From: a virus
IMG/VR virus record: IMGVR_UViG_3300049846_000857
Location: 1 to 40,815 of that record
Direction: 5' to 3' (one strand)
Length of the DNA: 40,815 nucleotides
Shown here: one piece after another, positions 1-5,864 of the stretch
Position numbering within the stretch: the stretch's first letter is position 1
Layout of the letters: each line of letters begins with the position of its first letter
Notes under the pieces: generated by a model
What the model was told of the DNA's origin: nothing
The model's database searches: none
What the model saw: only the letters and a program-made list of their open reading frames with translations
Translations under genes and position numbers: made by a program

Positions 1-119
1 TTTCCCTCAAGATAAGAAAAATTCTGATCTAGTATAAAGTCTATAACTTCAATTTTTCCTTGAGTGTAGTGCTTAGGCCTTTTTATAATATCGTTTTTCC
101 TTTTTTTTCTACTGCTCAA
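1..119 (-). CDS. DUF3310-like protein, N-terminal part only (cut by window start)
   Basis: The minus strand stays open from about 119 to the window edge and encodes a peptide containing KRPKHYTQGKIEVIDFILDQ. The HY-x(3)-IE-x-IDFI pattern is what I recognise as the start of the DUF3310 family, small phage and nucleotide-kinase-associated proteins of unknown biochemical function. No ATG is available. A TTG at 119-117, overlapping the end of the preceding 60-aa gene, is the most plausible start, but other near-cognate starts lie further upstream in the same frame. The gene is last in the leftward early operon and shows that the window begins inside a gene, not at a natural genome end. Confidence 0.5.
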   Translation of the reverse strand, partial: MSSRKKRKNDIIKRPKHYTQGKIEVIDFILDQNFSYLEG

Positions 120-291
120 GACTAACCTTCTCTTGAATCTCTTCAAAAACTTCTTTATGAACGTATTTTTTTAATTCATCAATCTGAAACTGCAAATTGT
201 GCAACACCTTTGATAATCTGTAATCTATAGTGCTTTTTATTAAAGGGTAAACTACACAATCTTCTTTTTTACCACAAAATGGACAAATCAT
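109..291 (-). CDS. small CxxC protein with YVH-EV-EEI motif
   Basis: This 60-aa protein starts MICPFCGKKEDC, with one CPFC knuckle and a further Cys, and ends in a predicted helix with the motif KKYVHKEVFEEIQEKV. The same motif occurs at the end of the 62-aa protein encoded at 8199-8387 on the other strand, so the C-terminal helix is a shared module. Function unknown; the single CxxC could bind a metal as a dimer or with a partner. The ATG at 291 has no clear Shine-Dalgarno sequence. It belongs to the leftward early operon. Confidence 0.6.
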   Translation of the reverse strand: MICPFCGKKEDCVVYPLIKSTIDYRLSKVLHNLQFQIDELKKYVHKEVFEEIQEKVSLEQ

Positions 292-335
292 ATTGAAATG
301 TTGATTTGGAACTTAGAAAAAGTCTAGATATTATT

Positions 336-1070
336 TTATGTAAAATGCTTTTCTATCACTGGACGCCATAAATCCACAAATTCTTGAATCCCATTGTGCC
401 TTGGATTATGATACCACGCAAGAGCACCCATCACTGGACTCTTTTCATTTAATTTTGTAACACCGAAATTTATTGGACGGAATTTAACATATAAATATCT
501 TGCGGCTCGGGAGATCGGGGTTGGCATTGAGTAAATAGCCTGAAGAATTGCAAGTATATGATTCTGATCATCAGAAAAATTTAAATCTTTTCCATGAAAA
601 AAACATAAAATTAAACTATTAAGTAACATGAATAAATCACCGATAAACAGAATTGGATAAGCCCATTTTAATCTAAATGCTCTTATGTAAAATCCCAAAC
701 TCTCTGGACTTGAAAAATCAAAATTTTGATATTTCCCAAACCTAACAGTATGTGTGGCAAACATTCTCTCAAGTCTATCATAACTTTTGTATGCACCCAT
801 CGCTATAATAAGTGGTGTTTGTTGATCTCTAGAAAAATCCGATGGTGAGTTCCACATATCTGGGTGTCTAATGAATATACCAGTTTCATTTATCTCTAAT
901 TTTCTTAACGCTCGCTCAAAGTCTTCTGGTAAAGGAAGCGGCCAACCAAGTATTGATAACCCCATCTGTTCCCATACCCAAAGCAAATAATAGTACATAC
1001 CAGTTCTTTGTGCAGTGTCACCGCCATCTCCGTTTGGTTGGACAATTAAATGATGTTTATCAAAATTCAT
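336..1070 (-). CDS. hypothetical protein, 244 aa, aromatic-rich
   Basis: I do not recognise a domain with confidence. The protein is rich in Trp, Tyr and Phe, with GGDTAQRTGMYYYLLW near the N-terminus, FSRDQQTPLIIAMGAY in the middle and a hydrophobic stretch near residues 135-155. It loosely resembles the 412-aa product of 8371-9609: both place an Arg-Thr/Gln-Gly-(Met/Ile)-Tyr element early, then an FSRDQ- or FQDLP-type element followed by a small-residue helix. The ATG at 1070 is preceded by AGGA at good spacing. The gene is present only beside the left methylase locus and absent from the right one, so it looks like accessory cargo of a variable early region. Confidence 0.7.
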   Translation of the reverse strand: MNFDKHHLIVQPNGDGGDTAQRTGMYYYLLWVWEQMGLSILGWPLPLPEDFERALRKLEINETGIFIRHPDMWNSPSDFSRDQQTPLIIAMGAYKSYDRLERMFATHTVRFGKYQNFDFSSPESLGFYIRAFRLKWAYPILFIGDLFMLLNSLILCFFHGKDLNFSDDQNHILAILQAIYSMPTPISRAARYLYVKFRPINFGVTKLNEKSPVMGALAWYHNPRHNGIQEFVDLWRPVIEKHFT

Positions 1071-1084
1071 TTTTATTTTCCTGT

Positions 1085-1264
1085 TTAATCAATAGTCTCA
1101 ATGTGATCTCTTGCAATTATTGGGAAATCACAATTAACAACATAGGCTTTTTTTGTAGTTACCTTTTTAACTTTTAATTTTTCTATCTCTTTATAAACAG
1201 AAGATAAAATAATTCTTACCGCTTCTAATTCTTTTTCTAATTCTTTACATCGTTCGCAGATCAT
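1085..1264 (-). CDS. small CxxC coiled-coil protein, 59 aa
   Basis: The product begins MICERCKELEKELEAV: an N-terminal CERC knuckle that runs straight into a charged heptad-like helix. The C-terminal half is KKVTTKKAYVVNCDFPIIARD. The start ATG at 1264 lies just after the stop of the 96-aa gene, and GAGGAG, embedded in the last codons of that gene, provides a strong ribosome site, indicating coupled translation. The right-hand copy of the locus has a different CxxC gene (39104-39313) at this place. Function unknown. Confidence 0.65.
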   Translation of the reverse strand: MICERCKELEKELEAVRIILSSVYKEIEKLKVKKVTTKKAYVVNCDFPIIARDHIETID

Positions 1265-1555
1265 TTAAAACTCCTCGTTAAAATACTCTTTCATCTTTTC
1301 AAATATAAAATCAACTGTTTTGTTGTGTAACTTAATTCCTTTTTGTTTAGCTTCATTTTTCCAAGCATCATATTTATAATGCTTTCTAAATGTTTCAGTG
1401 TACCAATCTCGAACTAAACTTGCATTTCTACAGAAATTAGTTAAGTCGTCAATTTGTTCTCTGTCCTCGTATCTGTTAAATGTGTGTATAATAACTATAC
1501 TGTCTTTTTCTGGTACTAACTTTTGTTCTGTATATTTAATCTTTTTTGATTTCAT
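1265..1555 (-). CDS. hypothetical early protein, 96 aa (left paralogue)
   Basis: The basic N-terminus (MKSKKIKYTEQK) is followed by a predicted alpha/beta segment and a helical C-terminal half ending KMKEYFNEEF. The protein encoded at 39300-39590 is its homologue. The first roughly 38 residues are identical between the two, while the remainder is clearly homologous but diverged at many positions. The nucleotide boundary of identity falls inside the gene near 1446-1455, marking a recombination or assembly junction. GGGGG just before the methylase stop serves as the ribosome site for the ATG at 1555. Function unknown. Confidence 0.7.
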   Translation of the reverse strand: MKSKKIKYTEQKLVPEKDSIVIIHTFNRYEDREQIDDLTNFCRNASLVRDWYTETFRKHYKYDAWKNEAKQKGIKLHNKTVDFIFEKMKEYFNEEF

Positions 1556-1559
1556 TTAT

Positions 1560-2126
1560 CTACCCCCATTGCGCCACCATTGCGTCGGCTATGCCTTGGT
1601 ATGTTATACTTCTAAGCTTGGACCTGTCTTTACTTGGCGGCAACAAATGCAGTCTTTGGTGCCTACCACTAACAATTTTTGTTGGCTTTAATCGTGGTAA
1701 ATTTTTAAGCCATAAACAGGTTGCTTTTGTTTCACCATGCCCAAATTGCCAAGGCTGAATTACTTGGTCTTGTCGTCTACCTATAATTTCAACAGCATAC
1801 TTGTGCATGATTGGATTTTCTATACAGATTTTTTTTATATCACAATTTAATATTTTTTTAAAAAATTCAGCACCTTCTCTCATTTTGTCCCACCTTGATT
1901 TGTCTTTATATAACCAACATACACCACTGTTGCATAAATACGTGCATGGTGGGTGAGCTATTACTAAATCCCAATCATTATTAATTACTTCCATTACATC
2001 ACATTGATAATGATATTTAGATTCACTATCTGTGGGCAATAAGTCACAAGACCATGCTTGATGCCCCTGTTTGCGAAAAGCATTTCTCACTATTCCACTA
2101 AACTCACAGGCTACTAAGACTTTCAT
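1560..2126 (-). CDS. C5-cytosine methylase-like protein (left copy)
   Basis: This 188-aa protein has a nucleotide-binding-like N-terminus (VLVACEFSGIVRNAFRKQGH, resembling motif I of C5 DNA methylases), an acidic CDL after the second strand, the motif HPPCTYLCNSG in the position of the catalytic Pro-Cys loop, and CIENP in the position of the ENV motif. It is much shorter than classical cytosine-5 methylases (over 300 aa), with little room for a target-recognition domain, so specificity and activity are uncertain. This short form is common in phages. Probable roles are self-modification of phage DNA against host restriction or a regulatory methylation. I read it as identical, base for base, to the copy at 39595-40161. 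Confidence 0.8.
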   Translation of the reverse strand: MKVLVACEFSGIVRNAFRKQGHQAWSCDLLPTDSESKYHYQCDVMEVINNDWDLVIAHPPCTYLCNSGVCWLYKDKSRWDKMREGAEFFKKILNCDIKKICIENPIMHKYAVEIIGRRQDQVIQPWQFGHGETKATCLWLKNLPRLKPTKIVSGRHQRLHLLPPSKDRSKLRSITYQGIADAMVAQWG

Positions 2127-2134
2127 CCATGCCC

Positions 2135-2221
2135 CTATCTAAATAAACTAACTATAACCCAAGCTACACATATAAAGAAAACACTAAGAGCTAATGCCTC
2201 TGCCCATGCATCTTGATTCAT
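2135..2221 (-). CDS. 28-aa single-pass membrane micropeptide (left copy)
   Basis: This short frame lies between the minisatellite and the methylase gene. It encodes [19 protein letters not shown] and then AWVIVSLFR, a single hydrophobic helix with a short acidic N-terminus and an Arg at the inner end. Its ATG overlaps the stop of the preceding 20-codon frame (ATGA). The sequence is unchanged in the right copy. Tiny membrane peptides in early operons are often host-interfering or superinfection factors, but no function can be assigned here. Confidence 0.5.
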   Translation of the reverse strand: MNQDAWAEALALSVFFICVAWVIVSLFR

Positions 2222-2280
2222 TCTTCAAACTCCATTTCGCTCCATTCGAATTTGTCGAATATTTTTTTTAGTGTTGCCAT
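2218..2280 (-). CDS. 20-codon micro-ORF upstream of membrane micropeptide (left copy)
   Basis: The frame reads [20 protein letters not shown] and is coupled by an ATGA overlap to the 28-aa membrane peptide. The right copy (40253-40315) keeps the frame with one amino-acid change (K6E) and one silent change. It may be a short real gene or a leader that sets translation of the next frame. Confidence 0.35.
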   Translation of the reverse strand: MATLKKIFDKFEWSEMEFEE

Positions 2281-2291
2281 TTAAAAATTCC

Positions 2292-2441
2292 CACTCCCAC
2301 TCCTGCTCCAACTCCAACTCCAACTCCCACTCCAACTCCAACTCCTACTCCTACTCCAACTCCCACTCCCACTCCAACTCCCACTCCCACTACAACTCCT
2401 ACTCCCAATCCCACTCCTACTCCTACTCCCAATCCCACTCA
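2292..2441. repeat. hexanucleotide minisatellite NACTCC, about 25 units
   Basis: About 25 head-to-tail six-base units of the form NACTCC run without interruption. Nearly all variation is in the first base (A, C or T), with occasional variants such as TGCTCC, CAATCC and CACTAC. Because the unit is a multiple of three, reading frames stay open on both strands: Ser-(Asn/His/Tyr) on plus and (Gly/Trp/Arg)-Ser on minus. Open frames here are therefore not evidence of a gene. The minus strand is a G-rich GGAGTN tract with regularly spaced GG pairs. Function unknown; a replication, packaging or structure-forming element is possible. Confidence 0.9.
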
Positions 2442-2474
2442 AATAGCGAATTTTTCTTCCAAAGTTTTTTCGTT

Positions 2475-2738
2475 TCATTTCAAAATGCCGAAGCTCTCTA
2501 TTGAATTTTTCATCACATACCAATCATTAGGTAATTTCTGTGCGTCTTTCCATGTTTTATCAGTATATGCGCCAGTCTCATAAACTATTGAAGCATCTTC
2601 TAATAAAACACAATCCGTATTTATTCCCGAAAGCTTTCCTGTGTAGATATAAATTTGACAATACAAAGTCACTCTTTCACCTAAAAACTTTTCTAAACCT
2701 TCACCGCTTACTTCTGTAACACTAACTATTTTTTTCAT
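2475..2738 (-). CDS. hypothetical early protein, 87 aa
   Basis: The predicted fold is a small beta-rich domain ([21 protein letters not shown], then an aromatic strand [12 protein letters not shown]). I do not recognise a family. AAGGA before the ATG at 2738 is a good ribosome site. The last 23 codons can be compared with a partial copy at the right window end: nine codons differ, all silently, which shows that this frame is under purifying selection and is a real gene. It follows the two zinc-type small genes in the leftward early operon. Confidence 0.75.
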   Translation of the reverse strand: MKKIVSVTEVSGEGLEKFLGERVTLYCQIYIYTGKLSGINTDCVLLEDASIVYETGAYTDKTWKDAQKLPNDWYVMKNSIESFGILK

Positions 2739-2779
2739 TTATAATCCTTTCATTAGTATAATACATTGTTTATAATCAC

Positions 2780-2989
2780 TTACTCTCTTTCAATTGTTGC
2801 AATTTCATCAGAAATAAAAAGCTTCCCATCAACTCTAATCACATAAGGAGGCGACTTGTTTTCTCTTTTAAATGTGAAACATGGAAGATGTATATTGACG
2901 TGCTTAAAAGAATATCTAGTCCCATCTTCAAGCTCTATAACCCAAGGAAGCATTTCATTCTCTTTAGACATAAATATGGACATTTTCAT
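2780..2989 (-). CDS. hypothetical early protein, 69 aa
   Basis: The product starts MKMSIFMSKENEMLPWVIEL and is predicted as a small all-beta protein with alternating charged and hydrophobic strands. I chose the ATG at 2989 because it overlaps the stop of the preceding gene as ATGA; a longer form from TTG at 3010 would overlap it needlessly. Function unknown. It is second in the leftward early operon. Confidence 0.6.
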   Translation of the reverse strand: MKMSIFMSKENEMLPWVIELEDGTRYSFKHVNIHLPCFTFKRENKSPPYVIRVDGKLFISDEIATIERE

Positions 2990-3183
2990 AAAATCTCTCT
3001 TTCTACACAACCACAGTCAAATAGGTCATAGTTTAGCGAAGATCTTTCTTTAAAGCTTTTAAGGTTTTTATGGCTTAAAACTGTCTTAGAACAGAACTCG
3101 CATTTGGCTTTTCTAAGCTTTTTTTCATCTGTTGTGGCTTTATGTTTTTGGCAAAAAGGCTCGACATTTGAAATATTAAACAT
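2986..3183 (-). CDS. small zinc-ribbon-like early protein
   Basis: This 65-aa product contains FCQKH, a CEFC knuckle and a C-terminal DCGC pair, enough Cys and His residues for one zinc ribbon. I chose the ATG at 3183 because AGGAG sits eight bases upstream. An earlier ATG at 3231 adds CGCQF residues but has no ribosome site and would start almost at the predicted transcript start. It is the first gene of the leftward early operon and could be an early regulator or a host-factor-binding protein; this is inference from position and fold only. Confidence 0.65.
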   Translation of the reverse strand: MFNISNVEPFCQKHKATTDEKKLRKAKCEFCSKTVLSHKNLKSFKERSSLNYDLFDCGCVEREIL

Positions 3184-3242
3184 TAAATATACTCCTTCAA
3201 ATTGACATCCGCATTGCATTACTTGTTGCATTTATGGGCTGG

Positions 3243-3272
3243 ATTGTATGACAAATGTATGTACAAAATCAA
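3243..3272 (-). promoter_or_regulatory. leftward early promoter (sigma70-like)
   Basis: Read on the minus strand there is TTGATT (complement of 3267-3272), an 18-base spacer and TACAAT (complement of 3243-3248). Transcription would begin near 3236 and run into the leftward operon starting at 3183. Together with the plus-strand promoter it forms a divergent pair separated by the palindrome at 3279-3293. Confidence 0.55.
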
Positions 3273-3278
3273 GCCTAT

Positions 3279-3293
3279 GTGTAATCATTACAC
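3279..3293. promoter_or_regulatory. perfect 15-nt palindromic operator candidate
   Basis: GTGTAATCATTACAC is a perfect inverted repeat of 7+1+7 bases. It lies between the -35 boxes of the leftward (3267-3272) and rightward (3300-3305) promoters, the expected place for a dimeric repressor or activator that controls both. The regulator is not identified; the RHH-like protein at 38927-39103 is one candidate in this window. Confidence 0.6.
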
Positions 3294-3299
3294 GCTGCA

Positions 3300-3327
3300 T
3301 TGACTTGTCGTGTACTGTGGTTTAATT
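3300..3327 (+). promoter_or_regulatory. rightward early promoter (sigma70-like)
   Basis: TTGACT at 3300-3305 is followed 16 bases later by TTAATT at 3322-3327, or 15 bases later by TTTAAT at 3321. It precedes the replication initiator gene with its GGGAG ribosome site at 3337-3341. The -35 box is close to consensus and the -10 box is weaker, which would suit a regulated promoter next to the palindrome. Confidence 0.5.
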
Positions 3328-3346
3328 TGTTTTAACGGGAGTGTTT

Positions 3347-4063
3347 ATGGAAAATGATGCGTTCAGTATACCTGAATTAGAGTCTCTAAATAGGTCAATA
3401 AAAGGTAAAAATGTTAGCTGGTTTAAGATGCCACTTTCATTAATTAGAAGTGATAAATTTATGAATTTAAGCCCTGCGGCAAAAGCGGTTTTATGGCACG
3501 TTTGCTACAACATAGTGACAAGTAAGAACCACTTAGCGACAAGTATACATAGCGTCACAAACAGGTTAGCGACAGGTTTACGACAAGATAGGTACAACTT
3601 AGCGGTAAGCGAACTTGTGGAAAATCAAATACTTATCCCATATTTTTTTGCTATAGATAGAGATAAAGAATTAATAAATAAAGAAGAAGTAGAGGACTCA
3701 AATCAAGACTCTGAGCATTATTTTGATAACAATCAATCTACTTCATCAGTTGATTTTGATAATTTAGATTTTGAAAATAAATCTGATTCTGAACTTTTTG
3801 AATCAAGAATTAGAAACTCTGAGTATATAAAAAAAATGATAAAACAGCTTGAGGATATAACACAATGCAAAATGACAGCAGACTTCACAAGGCATCTTCC
3901 AAAAGTTGTGCTGTGTTTTAAAACTTATGAAGAGTGGGAGTTTTTATTAAACGGAATTGCTAATACCGATAAAGCTCTTGAGATCTGGTCTTCTGGCAAC
4001 AAATATGGTTATAAAAGATACATAACAGTTTCAATTTTAAAACATTGTGGAATCATAAAATGA
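3347..4063 (+). CDS. replication initiator-like protein (lambda O / DnaD type)
   Basis: This 238-aa protein has an N-terminal winged-helix-like segment (KMPLSLIRSDKFMNLSPAAK, then LWHVCYNI), an acidic linker in the middle (residues about 105-150, rich in Asp, Ser and Asn) and a helical C-terminal domain. That arrangement matches phage replication initiators that bind origin repeats with the N-terminal half and load the helicase with the rest. Its neighbour is a DnaB-like helicase joined by an ATGA overlap, which supports the role. Iteron-like repeats lie inside the gene at 3512-3611. The ATG at 3347 is chosen for its GGGAG five bases upstream, over GTG at 3341. Sequence identity to a named family is not certain. 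Confidence 0.65.
   Translation: MENDAFSIPELESLNRSIKGKNVSWFKMPLSLIRSDKFMNLSPAAKAVLWHVCYNIVTSKNHLATSIHSVTNRLATGLRQDRYNLAVSELVENQILIPYFFAIDRDKELINKEEVEDSNQDSEHYFDNNQSTSSVDFDNLDFENKSDSELFESRIRNSEYIKKMIKQLEDITQCKMTADFTRHLPKVVLCFKTYEEWEFLLNGIANTDKALEIWSSGNKYGYKRYITVSILKHCGIIK
3512..3611. repeat. iteron-like repeats inside the initiator gene (candidate origin)
   Basis: Six loosely conserved copies of a 13-base element close to TTAGCGACAAGTA begin at 3512, 3533, 3549, 3566, 3578 and 3599. The best copies are TTAGCGACAAGTA, TTAGCGACAGGTT and ATAGTGACAAGTA. A very AT-rich stretch follows (about 3640-3840). Iterons plus an AT-rich segment within an initiator gene is the arrangement of the lambda origin in gene O. 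The spacing is not regular and the repeats are coding, so part of the similarity could be chance. Confidence 0.45.
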
Positions 4064-5316
4064 TTAAAGACATTAAGGATTATCTTCCAGGAATCTGCTA
4101 CTACTACATTACTTCAGAACCATTCAGGAAAACATTTAAAGCTACAGGATTTTCAATAAAAGACTTTCCAAGTGATGAGAATACGGAGCTTATAAGCCTA
4201 TTTGAAAATCAAAAAGATGAAGAAACAATGAAGCAAATTTTTTCTTCTCTAGCCAACCTGCAATCAAACGAGGTGTTGTCGGAGATACCGTTCGACCAGA
4301 ATGAACTTAACCTCCTAATACGAGATATGTTATTTAATTACAGGGCGAGGGACCTCGGGATGAGAATGCAAGAAAATCCCAGCTTGTTATTCCAAGTCTA
4401 TCCACAGCTTGTCAAACTAAAACAGATAGAAGACGATTATTTCTTATTAAGCTCTTGCATCGACTCCGAGCTAGAGCTGTTCTCTAACGAAATCAAAGAA
4501 GGTAAAACTGTTTTAAATCTAAATGGGTTTCCACTTCTTTCTCAGATGATAGGCGGTTTTAATCCAGCAAGAGTCACAATGCTTCTTGCTCAAACAGGGT
4601 TTGGAAAAACAAACTTTTGTCTTAATCTGGCAGCAGCCGCAATAAAGCAAATGCCTGTTTTATTTGTGAATATGGAGATGTCAAAAAGCGATATAGTTAG
4701 AAGACTAATAGTGTCTTTAACAGATACATCTTGGAATGAAGTTAGGTCTGGTAGCCTACCAAATGTCTCAACATTAACCAACTATCTTTGCGATACTCAT
4801 GATTTTTATTTAACCCCTGGACGAGACAAATCCCTTGATGAAATTAAAAACATGGCTAGAGCCATAAGCTTAAAATCAAAGTTAGGAATTATATTTGTAG
4901 ACTATGACCAAAAGCTAAGGCTTAACCCAACAAGAAACTCCCCAGAGTGGCTAGAGCTACAGAAGGCATTCATCGAGCTTGAAGACTTAGCTAAAGAGCT
5001 AGAGTGCCATGTTGTTATAGCATCCCAGTCTGGGGATGAAGATGGATCTGTGTCTGGCTCCAAAAGAAGTAAGTACCCTTGTTCAAATGTTTTATTCTTC
5101 CATGAAGATAAAGAAATAGGTCCAGTTATAGAACCAAAGAAACTTAGATTTGGTAACTACAAAAAAATACTTACTTTAAATTATGAAAAGGAAAAATCAA
5201 AAATCACAGAAAAGGAGCTTATTGATGCAAAACCAAAACAAGAACAATCAAAACCCACAAGAGCTTCTAAGGCAGTTTTCAATGAACCTAAAAAAGAATA
5301 CTTCTGGCAAAAATGA
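4060..5316 (+). CDS. DnaB-like replicative helicase (RecA fold)
   Basis: This 418-aa protein has a helical N-terminal part (about 1-150) and a RecA-type ATPase domain. Walker A is AQTGFGKT at about residues 177-184, the DnaB-type FVNMEMS segment follows, and Walker B lies in IIFVDYDQ near residues 277-283. The downstream CHVVIASQSG matches the segment after Walker B in DnaB proteins, where a Gln/Ser-rich strand lies. It would unwind phage DNA after loading by the upstream initiator. The ATG at 4060 overlaps the initiator stop (ATGA) and is preferred over TTG at 4045. The C-terminal tail is Lys-rich and overlaps the next gene. Confidence 0.85.
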   Translation: MIKDIKDYLPGICYYYITSEPFRKTFKATGFSIKDFPSDENTELISLFENQKDEETMKQIFSSLANLQSNEVLSEIPFDQNELNLLIRDMLFNYRARDLGMRMQENPSLLFQVYPQLVKLKQIEDDYFLLSSCIDSELELFSNEIKEGKTVLNLNGFPLLSQMIGGFNPARVTMLLAQTGFGKTNFCLNLAAAAIKQMPVLFVNMEMSKSDIVRRLIVSLTDTSWNEVRSGSLPNVSTLTNYLCDTHDFYLTPGRDKSLDEIKNMARAISLKSKLGIIFVDYDQKLRLNPTRNSPEWLELQKAFIELEDLAKELECHVVIASQSGDEDGSVSGSKRSKYPCSNVLFFHEDKEIGPVIEPKKLRFGNYKKILTLNYEKEKSKITEKELIDAKPKQEQSKPTRASKAVFNEPKKEYFWQK

Positions 5317-5530
5317 AACAAAAGAATTAAGAACCCAATGGCTAGTAGAAGATGCTGCTGGAACTGATATGTTTGATTGGATCAAGATGAGGGCTGATTT
5401 AGAACTTATTGAGTTCGATCCAAAAGATGAAGAAAACAAGCAAGAAGCCTTGCGCATGATGTCAGAAATCATAGACAATCTAGCCGACAAGCAGATGAGG
5501 GCTATAGAGTATTTTAAAATGGGGTTTTAA
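5225..5530 (+). CDS. hypothetical replication-region protein, 101 aa
   Basis: The reading frame overlaps the 3' end of the helicase gene by about 90 bases. I chose the ATG at 5225 because AAGGAG (5212-5217) lies seven bases upstream; a shorter form from ATG 5282 is the alternative. The N-terminal 20 residues are Asn/Gln-rich and the rest is acidic and helical, with WLVEDAAGTDMFDWIKMRAD and FDPKDEENKQEALRMM. No domain recognised. Confidence 0.6.
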   Translation: MQNQNKNNQNPQELLRQFSMNLKKNTSGKNETKELRTQWLVEDAAGTDMFDWIKMRADLELIEFDPKDEENKQEALRMMSEIIDNLADKQMRAIEYFKMGF

Positions 5531-5605
5531 CGCAAATAAAAGCCCAAGGTTGATTTTTTAGCAATCAGGACTGGTAAACATACCAATACAGCCTAAAATC
5601 GAATT

Positions 5606-5821
5606 ATGAAGGTTAAGGATGAAGATAAAGGTATTGAGTTTAAGCTTGAAACTAAAGATTATAAGACCTTTAAGCTAACAATTAAGAGCCCTGATAAACT
5701 TGAAGCCGATCAATTTCTTCGATTAATGGCAGAATGGGTTGCCGAGGAAGCACAGAGTCTCGCTGATGATAATGGAATTATGCCGCAGGGCAGCTTGAAG
5801 TCTGGTAAAGATATACACTAG
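5606..5821 (+). CDS. hypothetical protein, 71 aa
   Basis: A small protein with a beta-rich, charged N-terminus (VKDEDKGIEFKLETKDYKTF) and a helix LRLMAEWVAEEAQSLADD. No family recognised. The gene stands between a 75-base gap without visible genes (5531-5605) and the terminator at 5865-5896, so it closes the replication transcript. Confidence 0.5.
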   Translation: MKVKDEDKGIEFKLETKDYKTFKLTIKSPDKLEADQFLRLMAEWVAEEAQSLADDNGIMPQGSLKSGKDIH

Positions 5822-5864
5822 ACTAGTTTGGTTCATTTTTCATTTTGAAATCATAAAACTCCTT

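Larger units (their letters stand above)
1455..2288. repeat. left copy of the duplicated methylase locus
   Basis: From 1455 to 2253 I see no base difference from 39490-40288 (constant offset 38,035). Single differences appear at 1454, 2254, 2265 and 2288. Beyond both ends the sequences remain homologous but diverged (the 96-aa gene on one side, the minisatellite and the 87-aa gene on the other). The block covers the start of the 96-aa gene, the methylase gene and both micro-ORFs. Confidence 0.9.

Noticed and set aside
1398-1758. Two plus-strand open frames opposite the methylase gene, repeated near 39433-39793
   Set aside because: They are shadows of the conserved methylase and 96-aa genes on the minus strand, have no ribosome site or family resemblance, and recur only because the locus is duplicated.
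2292-2441. CRISPR array
   Set aside because: Repeats are six bases with no unique spacers and no cas genes.
2271-2523. Open frames on both strands through the minisatellite (Ser-Asn/His/Tyr or Gly/Trp/Arg-Ser repeats)
   Set aside because: A six-base unit keeps all frames open automatically. The overlapping N-terminal part of the minus frame changes amino acids between copies, whereas the 87-aa gene that shares this DNA shows only silent changes, so the conserved frame is the 87-aa one.
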